Shown here: in pieces, positions 25,700 to 34,165 of the stretch | Layout of the letters: every line of letters begins with the position of its first letter | Numbering within the stretch: position 1 is the first letter of the stretch | Source: Micromonospora sp. CB01531 | GTDB taxonomy: Bacteria > Actinomycetota > Actinomycetes > Mycobacteriales > Micromonosporaceae | NCBI RefSeq assembly: GCF_001905095.1 | Contig: NZ_LWLS01000097.1 | Span: forward strand, 1-52,463 | Reading direction: 5' to 3' | DNA length: 52,463 nt | The notes under the pieces: generated by a model | Seen by the model: the letters and a program-made list of their open reading frames with translations, nothing else | What the model was told of the DNA's origin: nothing | The model's database searches: none | Position numbers and translations under genes: made by a program

Positions 25700-27157
25700 T
25701 CAGGGGAGGGACTCGAAGGTGGGTGGGAACAAGGTGGCGACGTCCCGGTGCTGGACGTCCCGCTCGGGGTAGCAGCTCTTCATTCGGTCGAAGAGGGACT
25801 GGGCCTCGCGGCGCAGGCCGACGAGGTCGAGTCCGGGGATCTGCCCGTGGCGCATGACCGTCCGGCCGGCGACGACCGTCATGCTGACGTCACGCGCGGA
25901 GGCGTGCATCAGCAGCGTCCTGATGGGGTCCTCGACCATCCCGACCGTCACGGCGTCGAAGTCGAAGACGGTTACATCCGCCTGCGCCCCCGGTGCGAGT
26001 CGGCCCAGGTCCGAGCGACCTAGGGCCTTGGCACCGCCGGTGGTGGCCACCCGCATCAGGTCCGCGGCGGACCCGGCGTCGAGGCGGCCCTCCATGATCT
26101 TGGCGAGGTTGCTCGACAGCTCCATCCCGCGCACCAGGTCCGGTGGGAAGCAGTCGGAGCCGAGGGCAATGGTGACCCCGGCGTCGAGGTAGCGGTCCAA
26201 GCTGTCGATCGTGTAGCCGAGGCGCGCCTCCGTGATGGGTGTGTGCACGAGCGCGGCACCCGAGTCGGCGAACCGGCGCAGCTCGGGATCTGTGGGCCGG
26301 CCACCCGAGGCCAGGCTGAAGTACTTGCCGTGCGGCACGAGGAGCCGCTCGTTGAGCAGGCCCACCTTCTCGAGCAGGTCCAGCGGCGTCGACCCGTGGG
26401 TGGCGTTGACCAGCTCCAGCTCGCGCATGCTCTGCATGCAGTGCAACCGGACCCGGAGGTCCATCTCGGTCGCCAGGTCGGCGGTCTTGGCCAGCAGGTC
26501 GGCCGTCATGGTCTCGATCCGGCACGGCGCGAACACCGGCTGGACCAGCTCGGGCAGGCCCACGGCATACTCGGCAAACCGCCGGGCACCCTCCAGACCC
26601 TGCTCGCCGTTGGGGACGGACCACATGACGTCCGGCGTTCCGTCCTCGCGGGTGACGTGCACGCCGGCGCGGTAGCTCGGGCCGAGGTAGATCCGCAGGC
26701 CGAGCTCCAGCGCCTCCTCACTCATGTCGACGAAGTCGTCGTAGGTCTCCGCCCACGAGCTGTGCACCTCCGACGCGATCGGCATGGCAGTGGTCACGCC
26801 GTGCAGGAGCAGCTGCGCCATGGCGAACCGCCGGATAAGCCTGCGCTCCTCACGAGTAAAGACGTCACGGCGGTGGTTCGTGAAGTAGTCGGCCGACCAC
26901 TGGTGGCCCTTGCGGACCTCCGGGTCGCCCCAGGAGTCGAGGATGATGTGGTCGAGGTCGGCGACCGCGTCGAGGTCGATGAGGCCCGGCACGATGAGAG
27001 AGTTACCCAGCTCGATCGTCTCGTCGACCTCGCCTGACCAGCCTGGTCCCACGTGGAGGATCCGGTCGTCCTCGTAGACCACCGAGGCGTCCCGGTGGAT
27101 GGCGTGGTCGCGGCCGTCGTGGCCAAGCACGTAGCGCGCCTGAAGTCGAGTTCTCAA
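25700..27157 (-). CDS. Divergent amidohydrolase-superfamily enzyme, locus A copy (485 aa)
   Basis: Amidohydrolase TIM barrel with a flanking beta-sandwich (RYVLGHDG..., IVPGLIDLDAV..., late AGRTVMRHGQI). The usual metal motif HxH after the first strand is replaced by DLDAVADLDH at about residues 61-70. Later ligands remain: His in RLHCMQSM, His in LLVPHGKY and Asp in LGSDCFPPD. Such enzymes are normally deaminases or ring hydrolases; this subfamily is uncharacterised as far as I know. A start TTG at 27157 with GGAG upstream is chosen because no in-frame ATG or GTG fits. It is first in the operon, 65 nt before the binding-protein start. Its paralogue is at 37313-38830. Confidence 0.78.
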   Translation of the reverse strand: MRTRLQARYVLGHDGRDHAIHRDASVVYEDDRILHVGPGWSGEVDETIELGNSLIVPGLIDLDAVADLDHIILDSWGDPEVRKGHQWSADYFTNHRRDVFTREERRLIRRFAMAQLLLHGVTTAMPIASEVHSSWAETYDDFVDMSEEALELGLRIYLGPSYRAGVHVTREDGTPDVMWSVPNGEQGLEGARRFAEYAVGLPELVQPVFAPCRIETMTADLLAKTADLATEMDLRVRLHCMQSMRELELVNATHGSTPLDLLEKVGLLNERLLVPHGKYFSLASGGRPTDPELRRFADSGAALVHTPITEARLGYTIDSLDRYLDAGVTIALGSDCFPPDLVRGMELSSNLAKIMEGRLDAGSAADLMRVATTGGAKALGRSDLGRLAPGAQADVTVFDFDAVTVGMVEDPIRTLLMHASARDVSMTVVAGRTVMRHGQIPGLDLVGLRREAQSLFDRMKSCYPERDVQHRDVATLFPPTFESLP

Positions 27158-27373
27158 TTCACATGCTCCGGCTCTGCCGCCTGACGCGGCACAGGTGGAC
27201 AGGGATGGGTGGGTCCGCGCAGCAGCGCGCACCAGGCACCGGGTGGTGCGGTGGACGATCACCGAGATGGAGATCGTCGAGGTCGACCGGACCCGCGCCG
27301 GGTCACCCGTGGCGCATGTCCCGGGCCAACCGGTGCAGACTGCGCCGGATCGCGGCGCGATGTCCTCCGCGGG

Positions 27374-28090
27374 CTAGGTGGGCTGGTTGCCGGGCTGGTT
27401 CCCCACGATGAGGTCCTGCTCGTTGAGAATTCCCAGGGCGACGCCCGCCGCGAGACCGGGGTCGCGCCCGCGGATCGCTTCGAGCAGGTCCTCGTGGTCG
27501 TGGGAGAGGTGGTTCGGGCCGAGGTAGAGGCTGACCTTCATGCTTGCCCGGATCGCGCCAAGCAGGCCGTGGTAGATGTCGAAGAGGATGCTGTTGTGGG
27601 CGGACTTGGCGACGCCGAGGTGGAACTCCAGGTCCAGCGCGACGAACTTGTCCTCGTCCGCCCTGGCAGCGGCCTGTCGCCGGCGGTCGAGGATGTCGGC
27701 GAGGTCCTCGAGGTCATCGGTCGTCCTCGCCAGGGCCGCTGCCACGGCCGCGGCCACGTCCAGGCCACGTCGGACGTCGATGATCTCCGTGCTCTCGGCC
27801 TGCCTGGCCCGGCGCGCCAGCGCACCGTTGGCCTCGTTGACGGCGATGACGTACGTGCCGTCGCCCTGACGTGTCTCCAGCAGGCCGGCGTGCACCAGGG
27901 CCCTAGTCGCCTCACGGATGGGTGAGCGGCTGATGCCGAGCGCCTCGGCTAGCTTCGACGCCGTCGGCAGTCGGTCGCCGACCTTCCACGTGCCGTCCTT
28001 GATCTGAGCCAGGAGCTGGTCCGTCGCGTCCTCGACGAGTGTCCGTCGGGCAATCGACTTCATGCCGCCGAGTTGGCGCTGTTCGACCAC
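27374..28090 (-). CDS. GntR-family regulator with FCD ligand domain (locus A)
   Basis: The N-terminal winged helix (WKVGDRLPTASKLAEALGIS, SPIREATRALVHAGLLETRQ) is followed by an FCD domain (about residues 95-220), with the metal-ligand positions of the fold in FHLGVAKSAHNS and LSHDHEDLLEAI. It probably represses the adjacent operon until a carboxylate-like inducer binds. GTG 28090 is favoured because GGAGG lies 8 nt upstream; ATG 28063 is possible. It is 217 nt upstream of the amidohydrolase on the same strand and close in sequence to the locus B regulator at 45197-45937. Confidence 0.88.
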   Translation of the reverse strand: MVEQRQLGGMKSIARRTLVEDATDQLLAQIKDGTWKVGDRLPTASKLAEALGISRSPIREATRALVHAGLLETRQGDGTYVIAVNEANGALARRARQAESTEIIDVRRGLDVAAAVAAALARTTDDLEDLADILDRRRQAAARADEDKFVALDLEFHLGVAKSAHNSILFDIYHGLLGAIRASMKVSLYLGPNHLSHDHEDLLEAIRGRDPGLAAGVALGILNEQDLIVGNQPGNQPT

Positions 28091-28206
28091 GGGAACCACC
28101 TCCGCTCAGATTCGGGCTCAGCCTATGGACCTTGTGGGTTCAGGCGGCTGCGCTGTGCAGGACGGTCGCCACCGACCCGGGTGCGGCCTGGATGGCGAGG
28201 CATATT

Positions 28207-28224
28207 GTTAGCAGATGTATGATG
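28207..28224. promoter_or_regulatory. Candidate GntR operator, locus A
   Basis: GTTAGCAGATGTATGATG lies 117 bp upstream of the GntR start in an AT-richer patch. Sixteen of 18 bases match 45161-45178, which sits in the same relative position before the paralogous regulator. Shared, unusual sequence in front of two related regulators suggests autoregulation or cross-regulation. Confidence 0.65.
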
Positions 28225-28374
28225 ACCTGAAAAGAGGACCACCCAACTTTCGCGGGTTGTCCCGCACTCCGGACGGCAGGCGCGACAGTCGCGGGACCGC
28301 AGGAGTGACCGAGATCGGCAGCCGGCCCTGACTCCCGACCTCTGCACTAAGCCCGATATGTCAGGCATTCGCAC

Positions 28375-29368
28375 TACTCACATTGCCAACCTCATCCGCC
28401 CTGGTCGGAGCCGGTGCGTGGGGTGGACGGCACGTCGGTCCCGATTGCTTGCGCTGGGCTCTCGCGCAGCCGGTGATCGCCACGGCAGGGCGCGGTTTAG
28501 CCTGAGCGATCGCGCGTTCGTGGTGGCGCTGTTGCACCGGTTCCCGTGGGACGTGCTGCGTCGGCCGCGGCTACTGGTACGCCCGGGCACAGCCCTGCGC
28601 CGGCACCGCGACCTGCTCGCACGCCGCCACGCGGCTCGGTCTCGGCCCAAGCGCCCCGGCCGGCCGCGGCCCGTGCACTCGATCCGCGCCCTGGTGCTGC
28701 GCCTCGCGCGCAAGAATCCCAGCTGGGGATATCGCCGACTCCACGGCGAACTGCTCGTGCTCGGCATCAAGGTGGCCGCGGTCCACCTATGGGAAACCCT
28801 GCAGGAGGCCGGGATAGCCCCGGCGCCCGAACGCGCCCGCGGCACGTCGGCCAACTTCCTGCACTCCCAGGCCAACGCCCTGCCGGGTGCGACTTCTCCG
28901 AGACCGTCACCCTGACCCGGGGCGCGGCTGAACGTGCTCACCGTGACCGAGCACGCCAACCGACGCGTCCGGGTCCTGAGCGCGGCCGCGCACCCGACCG
29001 CCACGTGGGTGACGCAAGCGGCGAAGAACCTGATCATGGATCTCGAGGACGCCGGCGGCAGGGCCCGGTTCCTGATCCGGGACCGTGACGGGAAGTTCCC
29101 GGCCCTGTTCGACGCCGTCCTGAAGGACGCGGGCATCGACGTCGTGCTCAGCGGCGTCCGGATGCCCGGCATGAACTCGATCATGGAACGCTGGGTACAG
29201 GCCTGCCGGCGTGAACTCCTGGACGCCCCCTGACCTGGAACCAGCGGCATCTCCTCCACGTCCTGAGAGAGTTCGAGGGCTTCTACCACTCCCACCGGCC
29301 TCACCAAGGCACCGCCAACGCCAGTCCGTTGCGTCCGCTCCCCCACGCCGATCACCGACCCGGGCAGG
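28375..29368 (+). pseudogene. Integrase-type (IS3/IS481-like) transposase, main part, frameshifted and interrupted by IS607
   Basis: The frame 28375-28915 reads FSLSDRAFVVALLHRFPWDV, RHRDLLARRHAARSRPKRPG and NPSWGYRRLHGELLVLGIKV. After a shift, 28934-29233 gives LTVTEHANRRVRVLSAAAHP, NLIMDLEDAGGRARFLIRDR and MNSIMERWVQACRRELLD. After another, FYHSHRPHQGTANASPLRPL then PTPITDPGR. The rve core is recognisable but broken by at least two frameshifts. The gene stops at 29368 where IS607 entered; its last codons continue at 31527. Confidence 0.85.
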
Positions 29369-29432
29369 GGTCGGCAACAGGTCCTGGTTATATGGGCAGT
29401 AATAGTCGAACATTTCCATGTATTGTGTGGGT

Positions 29433-30008
29433 GTGAAGCTGTCAGATTGGGCGCGTGAGCAGGGTGTGTCCTATCAGACGGCTTGGCGGTGGGTGAGGGA
29501 CGGCAGGATGCCTGTTCCTGTGCGTCGGGTGCCGTCTGGTACGTGGGTCGTGGAGGAGGCGCGGTCCGCGGCCGGTCGTGTGGTCGCCTACTGCCGCGTG
29601 TCGTCCAGCGATCAGAGGGGTGACCTGGACCGCTAGACGGTGCGGGTGGTGGCGGGGGCAAACGCCCTGGGCCTCGCCGTGGCGGAGATTGTGACTGAGG
29701 TCGGCTCGGGTCTGAACGGCGAGCGCCGTAGGCTGCATCGCGTTCTCGCCGATCCGACTGTGGCGGTGATCGTGGTCGAGCACGAGGACCGGCTGGCCCG
29801 GTTCGGGGTGGAGGACCTGCAGGCCGCGCTCGCTGCGACTGGGCGTCGTCTGGTGGTTCTGGACCCGGTGGAGTCCACGAGCGACGTGGTCGAGGACATG
29901 GCCGATGTGTTGACGTCGATGTGTGTCCGGCTGTACGGGCAGCGGGCAGGTACGAGCCGTGCCGCCCGTGCTCTGGCCGCCGCGACCGGCGGGGAGCCGT
30001 TGGTGTGA
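29433..30008 (+). pseudogene. tnpA: IS607 serine-recombinase tnpA, split by one in-frame amber codon
   Basis: Start GTG 29433 gives VKLSDWAREQGVSYQTAWRW, the MerR-like helix-turn-helix of IS607 transposases. The catalytic segment follows (VVAYCRVSSSDQRGDLDR, serine near residue 58). TAG at 29634-29636 then interrupts; the same frame continues after it with VRVVAGANALGLAVAEIVTE and VVEHEDRLARFGVEDLQAAL to LYGQRAGTSRAARAL. Family members have Gln at the stop position (DLDRQ), so one C-to-T change (CAG to TAG) explains it. The only defect seen is this codon. tnpB starts 4 nt before its end. Confidence 0.88.
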
Positions 30009-31459
30009 GGAAGTTCGAGCCGCGTCCTGGTTTCGTGGTCCAGGCGTTCCGTTTCGCGTTGGATCCGAACGCCGGGCAGGAGCAGCGGCTGCGGTCGCAT
30101 TGTGGTGCGGCTCGCGCCGCCTACAACTGGGCCGTGGCGTGGGTGATGGGCTCGTGGTGGCAGCGGCAGGCGGAGGCCTCGTACGGCGTCGCCGAGGACG
30201 AGTTGACGCCGTGGCGGCCGTGGTCGCTGCTGGCGTTGCGGAAGGTGTTCAACGAGGTCAAGAAGACCGACCCGCGGTTTGCCGGCTGGTGGGAGGAGAA
30301 CTCCAAGGAGGCGTACGGCACGGGTTTGGCGAACGCGGCGGCGGCGTTCGACAACTACGCCACGTCCAAGCGCGGGCAGCGTAAAGGCAAGCGCGTGGGC
30401 TTGCCCCGACCCAAGTCCAAGCACACCGCCCGGCTCGCTTGCCGGTTCACCACCGGCGCCATCCGGGTGGAGCCGGACCGGCGGCACGTCACGCTGCCGC
30501 GGCTGGGGACGATCCGCACCCACGAGTCCACCCGCAAGCTGCAACGCCGTATCGGCAACGGCACCGCCCGCATCCTGTCCGCCACCGTCAAGTTCGACCG
30601 CGGCCGGTGGTTCTGCTCCTTCCAGGTCGAGATCCAACGCGCCGATCGCGCTCCGGCACGCCGGGATGTGGCGGCGGGGGTGGACCTGGGCGTGAAATGC
30701 CTCGCGGTGATCGCCGACAGCCAGGGGCTGGTGCGGTTCGTGCCGAACCCGGCGTACTACGACGGGGCGGTCAAACAGCTCAAGCGGCTGTCCCGGCGGG
30801 TGTCCCGCCGTCGGGGTCCGGATCGGCGCACCGGGCAGCAGCCGTCCCAGCGGTGGGCGGTCGCCAACGCCGACCGCAACCGGGTGCACCATCGGGTGGC
30901 GAATCTACGCGCTGATGCCCTGCACAAGCTCACCACCGGCATCACCGGCGAGTACGGCACCGTCGTGGTCGAGGACCTCAACGTGGCCGGGATGCTCCGC
31001 AACCGGCGCCTGGCCCGCAAGATCGCCGACGCGGGATTCGGGCAGATCCGCCGGCAGATCGCCTACAAGAACGACTGGACAACGGGTACCACCGTGGTCG
31101 CTGACCGTTGGTACCCGTCGTCGAAAACCTGCTCGCGCTGCCGCACAGTGAAAGCCAAGCTGCCGCTGCACGTGCGAGTGTTCACCTGCGACGCCTGCGG
31201 TCTGGTTATCGACCGGGACGAGAACGCAGCCCGCAACCTCGCCGCCCTCGCGACGGCAGCAACAACGGGTACCGGAGTGGCCGGAGACCCGGGCGTGCAA
31301 ACGTCGAAACCGCGTGGAGCCGACCGTAAGACCCGCGCCACCACCCGTGGCCGCAAGGCTGCGGGTGGGCGGGCAGGTGGCGCAACCCTGCCATACCAAC
31401 GGCAGCAGGAAACGCGAGACCGTCATCAGGACACCGAAACGCAACCCGCGCTCCGGTGA
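30005..31459 (+). CDS. tnpB: TnpB, IS607-type RNA-guided endonuclease (484 aa)
   Basis: RuvC-like nuclease guided by RNA from the element's right end, homing to donor-site DNA so that the element is kept. Catalytic acids are D227 in GVDLGVKCLAV, E323 in VVVEDLNVAGM and D403/D405 in VIDRDENAARN. A zinc finger lies between the last two (CSRC at about 376-379, CDAC at about 395-398). The C-terminus is a basic tail rich in Arg/Lys/Gly. GTG 30005 overlaps the tnpA stop (GTGTGA). All catalytic residues are intact, so it may still act although tnpA is interrupted. Confidence 0.92.
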   Translation: MRKFEPRPGFVVQAFRFALDPNAGQEQRLRSHCGAARAAYNWAVAWVMGSWWQRQAEASYGVAEDELTPWRPWSLLALRKVFNEVKKTDPRFAGWWEENSKEAYGTGLANAAAAFDNYATSKRGQRKGKRVGLPRPKSKHTARLACRFTTGAIRVEPDRRHVTLPRLGTIRTHESTRKLQRRIGNGTARILSATVKFDRGRWFCSFQVEIQRADRAPARRDVAAGVDLGVKCLAVIADSQGLVRFVPNPAYYDGAVKQLKRLSRRVSRRRGPDRRTGQQPSQRWAVANADRNRVHHRVANLRADALHKLTTGITGEYGTVVVEDLNVAGMLRNRRLARKIADAGFGQIRRQIAYKNDWTTGTTVVADRWYPSSKTCSRCRTVKAKLPLHVRVFTCDACGLVIDRDENAARNLAALATAATTGTGVAGDPGVQTSKPRGADRKTRATTRGRKAAGGRAGGATLPYQRQQETRDRHQDTETQPALR

Positions 31460-31526
31460 CACCGTTACGGACCTTCCCAGCCGAAAGGCCGGGATTGCTG
31501 ACATCCGACTACAGAATCAGCAACGG
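31440..31526 (+). ncRNA. Predicted omega RNA (right-end guide RNA scaffold) of the IS607 TnpB
   Basis: From the end of tnpB to the element boundary the sequence can fold: CCCAGCC-GAAA-GGCCGGG gives a hairpin with a GNRA-type loop near 31477-31495, and CCGTT near 31463 is complementary to AACGG at 31522-31526, closing a long-range stem or pseudoknot. TnpB omega RNAs have this location. The guide would be the flank beginning TAGAACGCCTGGATTTCC at 31527. No transcription evidence is available from sequence alone. Confidence 0.5.
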
Positions 31527-31597
31527 TAGAACGCCTGGATTTCCGCCGCCGCGCCCGCCTCGACGGCACCGTGCACCAGTCCCAACACGCCGCGTGA
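31527..31597 (+). pseudogene. Last codons of the integrase-type transposase, displaced by IS607
   Basis: RLDFRRRARLDGTVHQSQHA then A and stop is the standard C-terminus of this transposase (compare LDIRRRDPLDGVLNEYKHAA at the window's right end). It belongs with 28375-29368. Past the stop, TGACCTGCGCGG and TTTTCGGCA resemble sequence after the other copy at 52232, i.e. the right end of that IS. Confidence 0.85.
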
Positions 31598-31868
31598 CCT
31601 GCGCGGATGACTTTTCGGCAGGCAGAGGGTTCTACCTCGGCCTGCCGCAGGGAGCGCCGCAGCGCTGAGCTTCGGCGTGGCCTGGACCAGGTTTGGTCGC
31701 CGTCGATAGGTTACGCCCCACCCTTTCTGTGGTCACGGAACATGCACAATGGTTGCCCTTGGGGTCTGATATGACAGCCCCAGCGATCGCGTCGCCGCCG
31801 CGCTGGGCGACCAGGCGGACGAGCCGACGGAACTGGGACCCTTTTCGGCACCAACAGCGTGCGGGTCG

Positions 31869-32840
31869 TCAGTTCCTGAGCAGAAGCCCAAGAACCTCCG
31901 GATCGATCTCGCCGTGCACTCGGAGTCTGGCCACCCCACCGTCCGGAATGACGTCGAGCCGGACCTGGCTGACGGGTGCCGTCTCCTCGACGAGGAAGAA
32001 GTGGCGGGTGTCCGGCTGCAACCGGGTCTTGGGAACCAGGACAACGTCGTCGTCACCGGTGAGGCTCGCCCAGCCCGGAGCGTTGCCGACGAAATAGGAC
32101 GTGTCGATCTCCACCCTGCGCACCCTTCCTCGCGCTGCCAGGCGAATGGTGACGTGCTCGTTGCCGGCGTCGCGGCGTCGTGCGTTCTCCCAGCCGTCGC
32201 CCATGATGCGAGCCCGGTCTGGTAACAACAGGTTGTTCGGCGACGAGTAGAAGGCGTTCGAGCAGTCGACCACTTGGCCGCCCTTCTCCAACGCCGCGAG
32301 GTCGATCGTGCCGGTTAACAGTCGTGGGTCGGGCCGGGGGGTGCCATGCACGCGGAAGCGGGCAACGCCACCGTCGGGGTAGATGGAGAGCCGCACGTGG
32401 GTGTAGCGGCGCTCGTCGGCGATCTCGAAGAAGTTGTCCGCGTCGCCGCGAAGCTCTGATTTTGCGACGAGCGTTGTCCAGTCCGCCTTTTCGAGCTCCT
32501 CCGGTGATGGGTAGCCGTCGACACGTGCTCCCTCGACGGAGGCGTAGGGTGGGTAGTTACCCGTGAACCACGATGTGTCGATCACGACGCCGTGCAGGAT
32601 GCCGGGCACGCCGAGCCGGATGATCGCGAAGTCATGGCCGGGCTCCCGGCGCCGCCGGGTCTCCCACCCGTCGTAGGTCTTTCCTTTGTGTCCGAACGCC
32701 TCTGCGGAGAAGACGGCGGGTTCAGGTTTGATGAGGTTCTCGCGTTCGGCGAAGAGCTCGTCGTTGGCGAACACCACGCTGCCGGCGAGGACCCGCGAGG
32801 CAAGGTCCGGGTGGTTTGTGAACGAAGGTGGCTTGATCAT
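31869..32840 (-). CDS. alc: Allantoicase (allantoate amidinohydrolase, 323 aa)
   Basis: Converts allantoate to ureidoglycolate and urea in purine breakdown. The protein consists of two repeats of the allantoicase jelly-roll domain. Paired motifs are KTYDGWETRRRREPGHDFAI with IDTSWFTGNYPP in repeat 1, and RIMGDGWENARRRDAGNEHV with IDTSYFVGNAPG in repeat 2. Each repeat ends in a PDGGVAR-x-RVHG motif. Length is typical. ATG 32840 overlaps the allantoinase stop by 4 nt. It is the last gene of the minus-strand allantoin operon and lies next to the IS-rich junction. Confidence 0.95.
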   Translation of the reverse strand: MIKPPSFTNHPDLASRVLAGSVVFANDELFAERENLIKPEPAVFSAEAFGHKGKTYDGWETRRRREPGHDFAIIRLGVPGILHGVVIDTSWFTGNYPPYASVEGARVDGYPSPEELEKADWTTLVAKSELRGDADNFFEIADERRYTHVRLSIYPDGGVARFRVHGTPRPDPRLLTGTIDLAALEKGGQVVDCSNAFYSSPNNLLLPDRARIMGDGWENARRRDAGNEHVTIRLAARGRVRRVEIDTSYFVGNAPGWASLTGDDDVVLVPKTRLQPDTRHFFLVEETAPVSQVRLDVIPDGGVARLRVHGEIDPEVLGLLLRN

Positions 32841-34165
32841 GCTGTTCCTCTCGTCAGAAACCGGCCTCGTGGCTCGGCGTCGAGGTCGATGCGTTCGCCG
32901 CGTAACCAGGCGCTGCGGACCACACCGAATAGTTCGCGTCCGTCGTACGGGGTGACCGTGTTCTTGTGATGTAGCCGCGCCACCTCCACTGTGAAGGGCT
33001 GCTCCGGAGCGAGGACGCAGAAGTCAGCATCGTTGCCGACAGCGATGCCACCCTTGTGCCGCATGCCGGCCGTGTCTGCCGGCGTGTGTGACATCCACCG
33101 GGCGACGTCCGTGAGGGCGAACCCGCGGGCTCGGGCCTCGGTCCACACGGTGGAGAGACCGAGCTGGAGTGAGGAGATGCCGCCCCAGGCGGCGCCGAAG
33201 TCGCCGGAGCCCATGCCCTTGAGCTCAGCCGTCGAGGGGGAATGGTCTGAGACGACGAGGTCGATCACTCCGTCGCGCAGTGCCTGCCACAGTGCGTCCT
33301 GGTTCGCGCCCTCACGGATGGGTGGGCAGCATTTGAACTGGGTGGCGCCGTCGGCGATGTGTTCGGCGTCGAAGGACAGGTAGTGCGGGCAGGACTCGAC
33401 CGTGACCCGAACGCCGTCCGCGCGGGCCTGCTCCAGCAGTGGCACCGCGTCGGAGCTGGACAGGTGCAGGATGTGCACCCGGCAGCCGGTCGCCTGCGAC
33501 AGGGCCAGCACGTCGGCGATGGCATGGTCCTCGGCGGACCGGGGGCGGGACGCCAGGAAATCGGCGTATTTCCGGCTCGCCGGGGCCGGCGCAATCTGGT
33601 CGGCGTCCTCGGCGTGCACGATAAGCAGTCCGTCGTACGGGGCTAACTCGTGCATGACCTGGTCGACCTCGGCGAGCCGAAGGTGCGGGAATTCCTCGAT
33701 GCCAGAGTCGACCAGGAAGCACTTGAACCCGAACACGCCCTCGTCATGCAGCCGGCGGAGGTCTGGGAGGTTTCCGGGCACGGCTCCCCCCCAGAAGCCG
33801 ACGTCGACGAAGCACTGCCCCGCGGCGGCCTTGCGCTTGAGCTCGAGGGCCGCGACGTCGATGGTCGGAGGGATGCTGTTCAGCGGCATGTCGACGATGG
33901 TCGTCACCCCGCCGGCGGCTGCGGCACGGGTCGCGCTGGCAAATCCCTCCCACTCCGTGCGCCCTGGTTCGTTGACGTGCACGTGGGTGTCCACGAGACC
34001 GGGCAGCAGCACCTCGTCGGCGCCGAGCCGCACCACGCGGGGCGCCTCCAGATCCGGCTCGATCGCGGCGATCACGCCGTCCTTCACCCCGACGTCGACG
34101 GTGCGCTCACCGTCGGGCGTGACGACGCGCGCCGCCTTGAACACCGTGTCCAGCATCAGCGTCAC
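32837..34165 (-). CDS. allB: Allantoinase (442 aa)
   Basis: Opens the hydantoin ring of allantoin to give allantoate. Cyclic-amidohydrolase motifs are complete: DTHVHVNEPGRTEWEGF (HxH), the bridging carbamylated lysine region FGFKCFLVDSGIEEFP, LLIVHAEDADQI, VHILHLSSSDA and LVVSDHSPST. Full family length. It overlaps the downstream allantoicase gene and the upstream HpcH-like gene by 4 nt each, so all are made from one message. Confidence 0.95.
   Translation of the reverse strand: MTLMLDTVFKAARVVTPDGERTVDVGVKDGVIAAIEPDLEAPRVVRLGADEVLLPGLVDTHVHVNEPGRTEWEGFASATRAAAAGGVTTIVDMPLNSIPPTIDVAALELKRKAAAGQCFVDVGFWGGAVPGNLPDLRRLHDEGVFGFKCFLVDSGIEEFPHLRLAEVDQVMHELAPYDGLLIVHAEDADQIAPAPASRKYADFLASRPRSAEDHAIADVLALSQATGCRVHILHLSSSDAVPLLEQARADGVRVTVESCPHYLSFDAEHIADGATQFKCCPPIREGANQDALWQALRDGVIDLVVSDHSPSTAELKGMGSGDFGAAWGGISSLQLGLSTVWTEARARGFALTDVARWMSHTPADTAGMRHKGGIAVGNDADFCVLAPEQPFTVEVARLHHKNTVTPYDGRELFGVVRSAWLRGERIDLDAEPRGRFLTRGTA

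Larger units (their letters stand above)
29369..31526 (+). mobile_element. IS607-family element (tnpA plus tnpB), about 2.16 kb, nested in another transposase
   Basis: Boundaries come from rejoining the host gene. Left flank ends in a frame reading PTPITDPGR and right flank resumes as VERLDFRRRARLDGTVHQSQ then HAA and stop, exactly the C-terminus of the integrase-type transposase. Both junctions carry GG (CGGGCAGG at 29368, CAACGG at 31526), fitting the GG core used by IS607 serine recombinases. The element contains a serine-recombinase tnpA (with an internal stop), tnpB and a structured right end. Exact ends may be off by one or two bases because of the G-run. Confidence 0.85.

Noticed and set aside
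19097..28090. Reading locus A as a natural-product biosynthetic cluster
   Set aside because: There is no synthase, carrier protein or tailoring set; a binding-protein importer plus hydrolases and an FCD regulator fit catabolism better.
28378..29661. A 427-codon minus-strand frame
   Set aside because: It spans the antisense of two unrelated mobile elements and crosses their junction, so it cannot be a gene.
29921..30004. Longer TnpB start upstream of 30005
   Set aside because: The extension translates the end of tnpA out of frame and lacks TnpB similarity; the GTG overlapping the tnpA stop fits the usual tnpA-tnpB arrangement.
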